A stretch of DNA of 50,803 nucleotides from a virus: positions 1-50,803 of IMG/VR virus record IMGVR_UViG_3300025127_000062. One strand, 5' to 3'. The notes beneath the pieces are model-generated. The model made no database searches. It was not told the DNA's origin and saw only the letters and a list, made by a program, of their open reading frames with translations. A program made the translations under genes and the position numbers. Numbering within the stretch: the stretch's first letter is position 1; every line of letters starts with the position of its first letter. Of the stretch, positions 31,557 to 39,857 are shown one piece after another.

Positions 31557-33098
31557 ATGATACCAGTAGCAGACCTAGCATTTAAATTTTACGACCTCTT
31601 CGTAAGCAATCCATCTGTTCACGGACAGACATCACTTACTGGCAAGACTCGTGACCGAGACGGTAAACAAGATTCTAAATCCTTTCTTGTAAAAACTCCG
31701 CTAACAACAAACATCTGGGAAGAACACCTTAAAGGTGATAAGATAATTGGCTGTACCCCTTTAATCAACGAAGACCGTGTTCGCTGGGGTGCACTAGACG
31801 TAGACGTATATCAAGACAATAATACAACCGAGGACATTGTAGCTAAGGTAAAAGAACACAATCTGCCGTTTATTGTGTGTCGATCCAAGTCTGGTGGTGC
31901 ACATGTATACTTGTTCTTTTCTGAAGAAATATCTGCAGCTACTGTTATTGACAAACTTAAATCGTTCTCTGCATTCTTTGGTCAGGGTGCATGTGAGATA
32001 TACCCCAAGCAACCCAAGATAGGTGATCGTAAGGACAACAGCAAGTATGGTAACTGGATCAACATGCCATACTCTGGCAACCCTACGCTGCAGTACGCAT
32101 TCAACGACAACGGTGAGTTCTTAAATCCGCTGCAGTTTTTAGAGCTTGCTGCTCAAAAACAACTTAACAAAGAAACCTTTGAAGCACTTGAAGTGCCATC
32201 ACTATCAACAGAAGAGTTACCTGATGGTCCACCTTGTCTAAATTACATATTTCATAATCGTACACAGCATAGCGAGTCTCGCAATGTAACATTGGCTAAT
32301 GTTGCTGTGTATCTTAAAAAAGCCTATCCAACTGACTGGCAACACAGACTTACTCAATATAACCGTAAATTTTCTGAACCTCTAGCCGACAGAGAAGTTG
32401 AAGCATTGGTTAATTCTTATAGCAAGAAAGACTACAAGTATCAGTGTTCTAGTCAACCACTGTGCAAATATTGCGACGCCAAACTTTGTGGACAACGTAA
32501 ATATGGCATTGGTGGTGAAGAGTTTTTACCAAACAACAGATCGCTTATGCAGCTTAAAAGCGATCCACCGCTGTGGTTCTTAACACTAGATGATTCTGAA
32601 ATACAGCTTACAACAGAACAGTTCGACAACTTTAACTTATTCAACCAAAAAGTAATGGAACGACTGTTGTTTAAATATCCACCCATCAAGCAAGAAGATT
32701 GGGTTAAGCAACAAAACTTGTTATTAAAAAACTGCACACAAATAGAGATACCGTTTGAGATGACCCCCATTGGTCAACTTGTAGAATATGTCACTATGTT
32801 CTGTGCAAGTGCTAGCGAAAACCCAAATAATATTAAGAACGGTCCTATAAAATTTAACAACAGCTTTTACTTCCGTATGGTAGATCTTAAAGACTACCTA
32901 AGTCAGCAACGATTTAAAGAATTACCTGACAACCGAATACTATCTGTAATTAAACAAGTACTAAAAGCAGACGCAGTGACACACACCATCAAAGAGCCAA
33001 CAAGACTCAACGTTAGATGTTGGCGGGTGCATGAGTCTGTTCTGCACACCAACCCAACAACAACAATGCCCGACTTAAACAATCATGACGAATACTAG
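31557..33098 (+). CDS. Archaeo-eukaryotic-type (AEP) primase (513 aa)
   Basis: WGALDVDVYQ gives the metal-binding D-x-D (Asp81, Asp83). CRSKSGGAHVYLFF gives the s-x-H nucleotide motif (His116). GNWINMPYSG is the third conserved block. The order fits the AEP superfamily, especially TOTE-like primases. A helical PriCT-like part (about 220-290) is followed by a Cys cluster, CSSQPLCKYCDAKLCGQ (about 301-317), that could bind zinc or Fe-S. The C-terminal 190 residues are unknown. It would make primers or even prime-polymerise for the family A polymerase. It overlaps the helicase gene by 14 nt. Confidence 0.85.
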   Translation: MIPVADLAFKFYDLFVSNPSVHGQTSLTGKTRDRDGKQDSKSFLVKTPLTTNIWEEHLKGDKIIGCTPLINEDRVRWGALDVDVYQDNNTTEDIVAKVKEHNLPFIVCRSKSGGAHVYLFFSEEISAATVIDKLKSFSAFFGQGACEIYPKQPKIGDRKDNSKYGNWINMPYSGNPTLQYAFNDNGEFLNPLQFLELAAQKQLNKETFEALEVPSLSTEELPDGPPCLNYIFHNRTQHSESRNVTLANVAVYLKKAYPTDWQHRLTQYNRKFSEPLADREVEALVNSYSKKDYKYQCSSQPLCKYCDAKLCGQRKYGIGGEEFLPNNRSLMQLKSDPPLWFLTLDDSEIQLTTEQFDNFNLFNQKVMERLLFKYPPIKQEDWVKQQNLLLKNCTQIEIPFEMTPIGQLVEYVTMFCASASENPNNIKNGPIKFNNSFYFRMVDLKDYLSQQRFKELPDNRILSVIKQVLKADAVTHTIKEPTRLNVRCWRVHESVLHTNPTTTMPDLNNHDEY

Positions 33099-34602
33099 CA
33101 CAATCTTTGTAGCTAGCGCAGGAACTGGTAAAACCACCACATTGATGGAACTGCTTACTGACTGCCTAGAAAAAACATCTCCAAATAAAATATGTTTTAC
33201 TACATTCACCAAAGCTGGTGCAACAGAAGCAATTGACAGAGCCTTAATCAAAAACGACACGTATGCTCAATCCGACTTTGAAGCCTTTAGCACACTGCAC
33301 GCTCTGTGTTACAGACGTATACCGCGCAAGCAAATGCTTACTGTCCAAGACTATAAACAAATCGGTGAGCTTACAGGCTACCCAATATCAGGTAGTGCTG
33401 CATACTCATCTAAAGATGGGTTAGTGTACAACAGTAACGCTGGAGACAAAATACTGTATTACGACAGCTTGATGCGTAACTTAAAGATAAGTGCTGAAGA
33501 AGTAATTAACTCGCAAATTGGTGCTCGTGTAACATCAGATCAACTAACTGAGTTTAGTAGGTTCTACAAAGACTATAAACTAAAAAAAGGTAAGTATGAC
33601 TTTACTGACCAACTAGAAAAGTATCTTGACCAAAACATACAGCCTAACTTTGACTACGTATTTGTTGACGAAGCCCAAGACTTGTCCCCGTTACAATGGG
33701 ATGTAGTTGACTTCGTCAGTAAAAACGCTGTAGAAATATTCATTGCAGGTGACGACAAACAAAGCATATTTAAGTTTGCTGGTGGTGATCCTAGCTCACT
33801 AATCAATCGCGTTGGGAATAGAGTTGTTCTAGATACATCTTACAGATTACCTCAACCTGTTCTTGAGTACGCTGAAAAAGTTGCTAATCAAATTAAAGAA
33901 AAGCAAGACTATACAGTTAAAAGCAACAACTCTCACGGCTCTGTTACTCACATACACAGCCTAAGTGACATTGACCTAAGCAAAGGAACGTGGTTCTTGC
34001 TGTGCCGTAACAAAGCGCATATGCAAATCTTTGAACACTCTCTAATAAAAAAACAACAGTTGTTTGTATCAGCCAGTAATCACTCGTTGTTCAACCAAAA
34101 ACAAATAGACTTTATTCTTATGTGGGAACAACTCCGCAGAGGTTACAAATTCAGAGCATGTGACTTAAAAGTGTTGTATCGTGACTTTCTCCCCTCTGGA
34201 CACGTAGTTGCCCGTGGATGTAAGAACTTATTAGACTCTATGCCCGACAACGAGATGTTCGACAAAGATCAACTAGTAGACAATTTTGGCTTAAAAACTA
34301 CTGCCAAATGGGATACAATATTTAAACTGCCTGAGTTTACTAAAGAAGTATTACTTAAAGCAGAAGCAAACGGAACATTAGAACGCAGTGCTGATGTAGA
34401 AATAAACACCATCCACGCTACTAAAGGTAGAGAAGCTGATAATGTTGTTGTTCTGCCAGACATAACAGAAACAACATACAAAGGTATGCTCAAAGACATG
34501 GACAACGAACATCGTGTATTCTATGTTGCAGTAACTCGTGCTCGCAAAAACTTGTATGTGCACTCTCCAACAACTAATCGTTTTTACCAAATGCCCAAAT
34601 GA
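33085..34602 (+). CDS. UvrD/Rep-like SF1 helicase (505 aa)
   Basis: The motifs appear in order. Walker A is ASAGTGKTTT (Gly13-Thr17). Walker B is FVDEAQD (Asp195-Asp199). Next come GDDKQSIFKFAGG, TSYRLPQPV, INTIHATKGREADNVVV and the Arg-finger motif YVAVTRARKNLYV. It is a 3'-5' DNA helicase type, here probably the replicative or recombination helicase, since no DnaB-type ring helicase was seen. It is shorter than UvrD (about 720 residues). The stop overlaps the SNF2-like gene start (4 nt). Confidence 0.92.
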   Translation: MTNTSTIFVASAGTGKTTTLMELLTDCLEKTSPNKICFTTFTKAGATEAIDRALIKNDTYAQSDFEAFSTLHALCYRRIPRKQMLTVQDYKQIGELTGYPISGSAAYSSKDGLVYNSNAGDKILYYDSLMRNLKISAEEVINSQIGARVTSDQLTEFSRFYKDYKLKKGKYDFTDQLEKYLDQNIQPNFDYVFVDEAQDLSPLQWDVVDFVSKNAVEIFIAGDDKQSIFKFAGGDPSSLINRVGNRVVLDTSYRLPQPVLEYAEKVANQIKEKQDYTVKSNNSHGSVTHIHSLSDIDLSKGTWFLLCRNKAHMQIFEHSLIKKQQLFVSASNHSLFNQKQIDFILMWEQLRRGYKFRACDLKVLYRDFLPSGHVVARGCKNLLDSMPDNEMFDKDQLVDNFGLKTTAKWDTIFKLPEFTKEVLLKAEANGTLERSADVEINTIHATKGREADNVVVLPDITETTYKGMLKDMDNEHRVFYVAVTRARKNLYVHSPTTNRFYQMPK

Positions 34603-36011
34603 TCTACAAAACAAAACCATTTAAACACCAAGAAGACGCAGTAAGGCGTTTCGTAGACAAACCCTATGGAGCTTTGTTTTGCGAGATGGGAACAGGCAAG
34701 ACTAAAATAGTCCTAGACATTGTTCAAAATGCTGAAGAAGCTGTCGATGTAGTAGTCATTGCGCCTAACGGACTACACCACAACTGGGCAATCAATGAAA
34801 TACCTCAACATTACAAAAAACCTATAGATGTGTTTTGTTGGAAAGGACCTATCAAAACAATAAAAGCTAAAAAAGAGTTTCAATGGTTTCTTAATGGACA
34901 CAAGAAATCTAGAATGATTCTAATTAACATTGAAGCTTTACGCACAGCCTCTGGATTTACCACAGTCAGCCAATTTTTAGACTCAGCAAATCATGAAATA
35001 CATATGATTGTAGATGAGTCTACTTGCATTAAAAATCCAAAAGCTTTGCAAACCAAACGAGTGCTTGAGTTGTCTAAAAGAGCCAACTGTAAGTGGATTC
35101 TTAACGGCACACCCATCACTCAAAGCCCTTTAGATTTATTTAGCCAATGTCGTTTCTTAGACAAAAACGCTGTCCCTTACAACACATACACTGCGTTTAA
35201 GCACGCCTTTGCCGTTGAAACTGTAATAACAATGGGTAGTCGGGCTTTCCGTAAGGTTGTTGGATACCAGAACCTAGAACAATTAACCAAGATACTTGAA
35301 CCATTTAGCCTAAGAATTGAAAAAAAAGACTGCTTAGACCTCCCTGAAAAAACTTTTGTCAAACAAGCAATTGAGCTGCATCCACAACAAAAGCGGATGT
35401 ATGACAGTATGAAGGACGATTGTCTTGCAATGCTACAAAGTGGTGAACTCGTCACATCAACCTTGGCACTAACCAAGATTGTTAAGTTACACCAGATACT
35501 AACTGGATTCATAACTGACGATGAGGGTGCAGAACACGCCATTGAAAACAACAGGATAGCTGCTCTCATGCAAATAGCTGAGACCACAAAGCCTTTGGTT
35601 GTGTTCTGTGCTTACCGCCACAATGTTCGAACTGTCTGCGACGCACTAGCCAAAGAGTATGGTAGACACCAAGTTGTAGCATTTAGCGGAAACGAATCTA
35701 GCACTCAGCGCAACAAAGCTGTCAAACACTTTCAAAACGGACAAGCAACCTTTTTTGTTGGCACATCTGCAGCTGCTAAAGGGTTGACACTGCACCGTGC
35801 GTCTACAATGATTTACTACTCTAACAACTACAGCTTAGAGACTAGACTACAAAGCCAAGACCGCATACACCGTATTGGTCAAAAAAACAAATGCACGTAT
35901 ATTGATTTAGTTGTTCCTAACACAGTAGACGATGCAATACTTAAAAGACTCAAACAGAAAAAAGAACTATCTAACATGGTGTTAGATGATCTAATCGAAA
36001 TAATTAAATGA
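34599..36011 (+). CDS. SNF2-family SF2 helicase/ATPase (470 aa)
   Basis: ALFCEMGTGKTKI (Walker A, 31-35), IVDESTCIKN (DEST box, Asp139-Glu140), LNGTPITQSPLDLFSQ, VGTSAAAKGLTLHRAS and QSQDRIHRIGQ (Arg fingers, from about 419) are the SNF2 signature. Enzymes of this family translocate on double-stranded DNA without strand separation. Many lytic podoviruses carry one in the replication block, with a probable role in remodelling protein-DNA or branched intermediates. It has ATGA overlaps at both ends. Confidence 0.92.
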   Translation: MIYKTKPFKHQEDAVRRFVDKPYGALFCEMGTGKTKIVLDIVQNAEEAVDVVVIAPNGLHHNWAINEIPQHYKKPIDVFCWKGPIKTIKAKKEFQWFLNGHKKSRMILINIEALRTASGFTTVSQFLDSANHEIHMIVDESTCIKNPKALQTKRVLELSKRANCKWILNGTPITQSPLDLFSQCRFLDKNAVPYNTYTAFKHAFAVETVITMGSRAFRKVVGYQNLEQLTKILEPFSLRIEKKDCLDLPEKTFVKQAIELHPQQKRMYDSMKDDCLAMLQSGELVTSTLALTKIVKLHQILTGFITDDEGAEHAIENNRIAALMQIAETTKPLVVFCAYRHNVRTVCDALAKEYGRHQVVAFSGNESSTQRNKAVKHFQNGQATFFVGTSAAAKGLTLHRASTMIYYSNNYSLETRLQSQDRIHRIGQKNKCTYIDLVVPNTVDDAILKRLKQKKELSNMVLDDLIEIIK

Positions 36012-36199
36012 CCATACCTTCAACCAATCGACCACTATTTCAACAATCATCCTACACGATACTAGAACGAGCACTGCATTCAATGACTCTAGCTTGTGAA
36101 GCCATGACTAAAGAAAACGAACAACTTCGTGAGCAAGTAGCTAGCTTGACAGCTGAAATAAATAGGCTTAAAGAAGCTACAGTTTTAAACCCAGAATAA
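36008..36199 (+). CDS. Small coiled-coil protein (63 aa)
   Basis: Residues about 30-57 are a clear heptad coil (ACEAMTKENEQLREQVASLTAEINRLKE). The N-terminus is polar. It overlaps the SNF2-like gene by 4 nt and ends 2 nt before the phosphoesterase gene, so it is part of the replication operon. It may oligomerise or bridge partners. No family was recognised. Confidence 0.65.
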   Translation: MTIPSTNRPLFQQSSYTILERALHSMTLACEAMTKENEQLREQVASLTAEINRLKEATVLNPE

Positions 36200-36201
36200 T
36201 T

Positions 36202-37179
36202 ATGAAAAAATCAGACGTAGTAAGGAAGTATGTAGAAAAGTTCCCCGAGCATGGTAATAGAACCCTTGCTTCGTTAGTTTTAAAAGAAAACCCTAACTTG
36301 TTCACATCCATAGACTCCGCTAGGTCTAGTGTTCGATATGTTCGAGGCAACCAAGGCAAACACAATAGAGGCTTTCGAGAAAAACAATCAAACCTTTTTA
36401 AACCAAATGGCAAAGCAGGTGAATACAAAATACCAAAGTCGTTAACTCCTAAGAAACGTATTGTTCGTATACCAGACGGCAAAACCTTACTGCTGTCAGA
36501 CATACATCTGCCTTACCACGATATTGAAGCCTTAGAATGTGCACTAGATCACGGACATGATGCTAACAATATCATACTTAACGGAGACACAGTAGACTTT
36601 TATGCTGTTAGCCGTTGGGACACTGATCCCAACCACCGAGACTTAGCAGGAGAACTACAAGCTGCTAGACAGTTTCTTATGCACCTGCGTGAAAGATTTC
36701 CAAGTGCCAATATATTTTTTAAGATTGGCAACCACGAAGAACGATGGGAAAAGTTCCTATGGCGTAAAGCTCCTGAGCTGTGTGGTGTGCCTGACTTCAA
36801 GATGGAAAAGCTGTTAAGGTTTGAAGACCTAGACATCCAAGAGATTGGCGGTCGTCAGCTAACTAAAGCAGGTGGGTTGTGGATACTGCACGGACACGAG
36901 TTCTTTAATACCTTTGACCCAGTAAACTTTGCTCGCACTCTGCAAGTAAAGACTGGAGTGTGCACCATCGCTGGTCACAAACACAAAAGCAGTCAACACT
37001 CTGTTAAGTCAATGGACAGCAACACTATAGCCTGTTGGTCAGTTGGCTGCTTGTGCGACCTTGAACCTGACTATATGCCCGTAAATCAATGGAACTTAGG
37101 CTTTGCTGAGATTACCCACAAAGGTAAAAAGTTTGATGTAAACAACTACCGTATTATTGACGGTGAAGCTTACCGCTAA
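36202..37179 (+). CDS. Calcineurin-like metallophosphoesterase (325 aa)
   Basis: The motifs are in order: LLSDIHLPYHD (Asp100, His102), LNGDTVDF, GNHEERW (176-182), ILHGHEF and GHKH near the C-terminus. These are the ligands of a dimetal phosphoesterase. The first about 90 residues form a basic N-terminal region (VVRKYVEKFPEHGNRTLASLVLKENP) resembling a winged or HTH-like DNA-binding part. Phage enzymes of this class are thought to process nucleotides or DNA ends. It is the last gene of the rightward operon. Its stop abuts the stop of the convergent fibre gene with no gap. Confidence 0.88.
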   Translation: MKKSDVVRKYVEKFPEHGNRTLASLVLKENPNLFTSIDSARSSVRYVRGNQGKHNRGFREKQSNLFKPNGKAGEYKIPKSLTPKKRIVRIPDGKTLLLSDIHLPYHDIEALECALDHGHDANNIILNGDTVDFYAVSRWDTDPNHRDLAGELQAARQFLMHLRERFPSANIFFKIGNHEERWEKFLWRKAPELCGVPDFKMEKLLRFEDLDIQEIGGRQLTKAGGLWILHGHEFFNTFDPVNFARTLQVKTGVCTIAGHKHKSSQHSVKSMDSNTIACWSVGCLCDLEPDYMPVNQWNLGFAEITHKGKKFDVNNYRIIDGEAYR

Positions 37180-37911
37180 TTACAGTAGTTTAAAAATTTG
37201 GACTTCAGTATTAGAAATATAAACAGTCCTTGCTTGCCCAGCTGCCCCATTCTGCCAATATCTTATATACAAATTAGTTGAATTAGGTATATATACAAGT
37301 CCACTAGTATCCTGGCTTGAGCCAATAATATTACTAAAAGAGTTATCTTGTTCTAATCTAAGAACTCCAGAATGAAGAGTATTGTTGTTCCAGACCACTG
37401 CAGATGTGTAAGTTGTACCAAAACTTACTTGAATTCTACCATTTGTATATCTACCTACTGATAAATCAGTTGATAAATTAATTGCGTATACTCCTTGTGC
37501 TATAGTTAAAGAAGCTCCAGAGCCAGTTATATTATTAGAGCTTGAATTACTCATTAATACATCCTCAGGAGACTCACCAGCTTGAGTATTTACCCAACTT
37601 TTTTGTTGATCATCTGTTTGTGACAGAATATCTACGTTTGTAGCAAAACCAAAAACTTTATTAACAAGTCCACTAGTTGGAATAGAACTATCTGTAGATG
37701 TTAACTGACCGCTAGAAGTCTCTAACGTAGTTGGCGTAAACGAGTTAACAGTTAAAATGTTACTTGAAGCTAACCCATCTATAGCTGTTTTAACACCCTG
37801 ACTAGTCACCATGTTATCACTACTAGCTGTTGGTATGTTGTCTGCAGAAACTACTCGTGATATAGCAGAGTCAATATCAGCAGCTGTATTGTTTAGCGTA
37901 AATGAATTCAT
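37180..37911 (-). CDS. Tail-fibre-like paralogue 3 (243 aa)
   Basis: The N-terminus (LNNTAADIDSAISRVVSADNIPT, then VTSQGVKTAIDGLAS) is shared with the next two upstream genes. A second related block is FTPTTLETSSGQLTSTDSSIPTSG. The C-terminal about 110 residues are beta-rich (GVYAINLSTDLSVGRYTNGRIQVSFG). This looks like a trimeric fibre or adhesin with a shared attachment domain and a variable tip. It is the last gene of the leftward tail-fibre operon, ending back to back with the phosphoesterase gene. Receptor binding is inference. Confidence 0.65.
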   Translation of the reverse strand: MNSFTLNNTAADIDSAISRVVSADNIPTASSDNMVTSQGVKTAIDGLASSNILTVNSFTPTTLETSSGQLTSTDSSIPTSGLVNKVFGFATNVDILSQTDDQQKSWVNTQAGESPEDVLMSNSSSNNITGSGASLTIAQGVYAINLSTDLSVGRYTNGRIQVSFGTTYTSAVVWNNNTLHSGVLRLEQDNSFSNIIGSSQDTSGLVYIPNSTNLYIRYWQNGAAGQARTVYISNTEVQIFKLL

Positions 37912-37915
37912 ATTC

Positions 37916-38371
37916 TTAAGTTAGCTTTAATTTTTTAAATCTTACGGTAATAGGCACAGCCAGATTAGTGGTGCTTGACGCTATAACGCTATAAGATTCA
38001 TCTTTAGCTATTGGAAGACATATTTGCTGAATATTTGGTCCTGAATCTGCCGCACTAAAACTAGTTGAACCAATAGTAATACTAACAGAAACTGTAGAAA
38101 ACCCTGAACCTACACCTCCTACTTGAATAAGTAAAAATCCAGCGGAAGTTGCTGTTCCAGAGTTTGTTAAACCAGTATACCCACTAGGAAAACCAAAGCC
38201 TGTTTCCATGTCAGTTATACGTGAATCTAATCCATCTACAGCTGTTTTAACACCTTGACTAGTAATCATGTTCTGGCTATTAGCCGTTGGCTCAGTATCT
38301 GCTGACGTTACTCGTGTTATTGCAGAGTCAATGTCTTGAGCTGTGTTTGTAAGTGTGTAAATATTAGACAT
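37916..38371 (-). CDS. Tail-fibre-like paralogue 2 (151 aa)
   Basis: The N-terminal 50 residues match the paralogues on either side (TLTNTAQDIDSAITRVTSADTEPTA, MITSQGVKTAVDGL). The C-terminal domain (TNSGTATSAGFLLIQVGG, ending ESYSVIASSTTNLAVPITVRF) resembles that of the 186-residue paralogue. It lacks the middle FTPTT-block, so it is a shorter version of the same design. It lies 4 nt from the gene at 37911. Confidence 0.65.
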   Translation of the reverse strand: MSNIYTLTNTAQDIDSAITRVTSADTEPTANSQNMITSQGVKTAVDGLDSRITDMETGFGFPSGYTGLTNSGTATSAGFLLIQVGGVGSGFSTVSVSITIGSTSFSAADSGPNIQQICLPIAKDESYSVIASSTTNLAVPITVRFKKLKLT

Positions 38372-38383
38372 TGTTGTTTTACG

Positions 38384-38944
38384 TTAAAAAAGTGGTCTAA
38401 ATAGTATTAGTGTATTACTACTATAGCGAACAACAACAGAATAAGATTCACCCTGTTTAATAGGAACAGTTACACTTTGAAACATGCCGTTAAAGTAAGT
38501 AGACTTAAAAGATCTACCAGCAACAGTAATAGTCATATGACCACCTTCGCTCACTCTGCCTTGAGCAGTAGCGATTAAAAACCCATCACTTGTTGCAGTG
38601 CCAGAACCTGTTTGATTATTAAGCTGATTGGTTTGAAGAGCTACAGTTACCCAACTTTTCATAGTCGAAACAGAGCTAGTTACATGATCAGCAACAGCTT
38701 TACTAGTCGGAATAGAACTATCTGTAGCTGTTAACCCATCGTTAGAAGTTTCTACTGTAGTTGGCGTAAACGAGTTAAGAGTTAAAGTACCACTTGAAGC
38801 TAATTCATCTATAGCTCCTTTAACACCCGAGCTAGTTACCATGTTATCACTATCAGCTGTTGGTGTGCTGTCTGCAGACACTACTCTTGTTATTGCAGAG
38901 TCAATAACCGCCGCACTGTTACTTAAAGTATATTCGTTTGCCAT
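38384..38944 (-). CDS. Tail-fibre-like paralogue 1 (186 aa)
   Basis: It has the shared N-terminal block (LSNSAAVIDSAITRVVSADSTPTA) and the FTPTTVETSNDGLTATDSSIPTSKAV block, which is an internal repeat of the same S-x-P-T-x-S-x-A-V theme. The C-terminal domain is SGTATSDGFLIATAQG...QGESYSVVVRYSSN. The three tandem genes with shared ends and different middles suggest duplication and shuffling of an adhesin module. Confidence 0.65.
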   Translation of the reverse strand: MANEYTLSNSAAVIDSAITRVVSADSTPTADSDNMVTSSGVKGAIDELASSGTLTLNSFTPTTVETSNDGLTATDSSIPTSKAVADHVTSSVSTMKSWVTVALQTNQLNNQTGSGTATSDGFLIATAQGRVSEGGHMTITVAGRSFKSTYFNGMFQSVTVPIKQGESYSVVVRYSSNTLILFRPLF

Positions 38945-39184
38945 TTAGCACTTCCATTTACGAAGAGCCAACGCTTTGCGAGTTGGTCTGCCCTTTGAAT
39001 CTTTCATGGGTCCTTTAACACCGCCCATACGAGCACAAAAAGATTTACGTCGCTTAGAAGCTTTAGAGCCACGTTTGACTCTACCAGTTACAGGAGGTTT
39101 AAGATTAGCTCCCTCTTTAGCTTTAAAATAACGACGACCAGCAGCAGTCAAGCCACCAGTTTTACTCTTGTGTTCTTTACGCAT
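38945..39184 (-). CDS. DUF6321-like basic protein (79 aa)
   Basis: The segment GGLTAAGRRYFKAKEGANLKPPVTG, with SFCARMGGVKGPMKDSKGRPTRKALALRKW, matches a Lys/Arg-rich small protein family (DUF6321) common in marine phages. The very high positive charge suggests nucleic-acid binding, possibly with packaged DNA, but this is not shown. It is coupled to the next gene upstream by a TAATG overlap at 39184. Confidence 0.75.
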   Translation of the reverse strand: MRKEHKSKTGGLTAAGRRYFKAKEGANLKPPVTGRVKRGSKASKRRKSFCARMGGVKGPMKDSKGRPTRKALALRKWKC

Positions 39185-39330
39185 TACACCTTACGAGCTT
39201 TGACTTTCTTTCTGCCCTTACCTTTTGTAGCAGCAGCAATGATATCTCCGCGTGTAACTTTGTTCTTGTCGCCATACATAGCAGCAAGGTTGCTTTTTTT
39301 TGATTTATTGTGACCGTAGTGACTAGGCAT
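39184..39330 (-). CDS. Small Lys-rich protein (48 aa)
   Basis: I start it at the ATG at 39330 (MPSHYGHNKSKKSNLAAMYGDKN), which has an AT-rich leader. The open frame reaches 39381, but that part would overlap the CDGSH gene end. It ends KGKGRKKVKARKV. The tail shares the VKARK motif with two neighbouring small proteins. The function is unknown. Confidence 0.65.
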   Translation of the reverse strand: MPSHYGHNKSKKSNLAAMYGDKNKVTRGDIIAAATKGKGRKKVKARKV

Positions 39331-39349
39331 AATATAATTGGGTTGGTGG

Positions 39350-39448
39350 TTATTTCTTTTTAGGACAGTGACTTCCGTCACAGTAAGGCATTGTCTTAGA
39401 CTTGCCGCAAGTACATTTTTTACGAGCTTTTATTTTTTTTCTGTGCAT
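39350..39448 (-). CDS. 32-residue CDGSH-type iron-sulfur miniprotein
   Basis: The frame reads MHRKKIKARKKCTCGKSK and continues TMPYCDGSHCPKKK. Residues 12-27 fit the CDGSH consensus C-x-C-x2-S-x3-P-x-C-D-G-S-H exactly, giving the three Cys (12, 14, 23) and one His (27) that bind a 2Fe-2S cluster in mitoNEET-like proteins. A basic N-terminal arm precedes it. The start overlaps the stop of the upstream gene (TAATG), which supports translation. It is far below the usual length of a CDGSH protein, so it may dimerise or bind zinc instead. It is easily missed by gene finders because it is under 40 codons. Confidence 0.75.
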   Translation of the reverse strand: MHRKKIKARKKCTCGKSKTMPYCDGSHCPKKK

Positions 39449-39723
39449 TATTTATTTCTCCTTATCGCTTTTACTCGGCGAGGCTTTCCCGCAGGTTGAC
39501 CAATTCTCTTCTTCTGAGCAATCCTTGATCGTTTCTCGCTTGCGGATAACTCCCCTGAGGTGGCAGGTGTTTTTGAACTTACACGTTTGGAGGGTCTGCA
39601 ATAAGGCGTTCCTCGCTTTTCGCCCTTTTGTCGTCCGCAGGGCTTCCCAGATCGGACATCCACCCACTTTTCCCTGAACCATCGTTTAAGGTTTGCGCCT
39701 TCTTTTGTTTTACGAACTGCCAT
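39448..39723 (-). CDS. DUF5872-like basic protein (91 aa)
   Basis: KEGANLKRWFREKWVDVRSGKPCGRQKGEKRGTPYCRPSKRV, with SSKTPATSGELSASE, fits DUF5872-type proteins seen in phages and large viruses. It is strongly basic with two Cys, which may bind a metal or nucleic acid. TAATG overlaps couple it to both neighbours (39448 and 39723). Confidence 0.75.
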   Translation of the reverse strand: MAVRKTKEGANLKRWFREKWVDVRSGKPCGRQKGEKRGTPYCRPSKRVSSKTPATSGELSASEKRSRIAQKKRIGQPAGKPRRVKAIRRNK

Positions 39724-39857
39724 TATTTTTTCCTCGCTTTAACAGTTCTACGTCCTCCTCTTTTTTTACGACACTTGGCAATTGCTCCAGACGCATAGGC
39801 TGAGGGAAACACTCTGTACTGTGCTTTTACTTTGTAATAACAGGCGTCTTTTGGCAT
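39723..39857 (-). CDS. Small basic protein (44 aa)
   Basis: The frame begins MPKDACYYKVKAQYRVFPSA and continues YASGAIAKCRKKRGGRRTVKARKK. The aromatic-rich start and C-K-x-K/R tail recur in small phage proteins that lie near DUF5872 genes. It has two Cys and a VKARKK end. It is linked by TAATG to both neighbours. The function is unknown; DNA-binding is possible from charge. Confidence 0.65.
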   Translation of the reverse strand: MPKDACYYKVKAQYRVFPSAYASGAIAKCRKKRGGRRTVKARKK

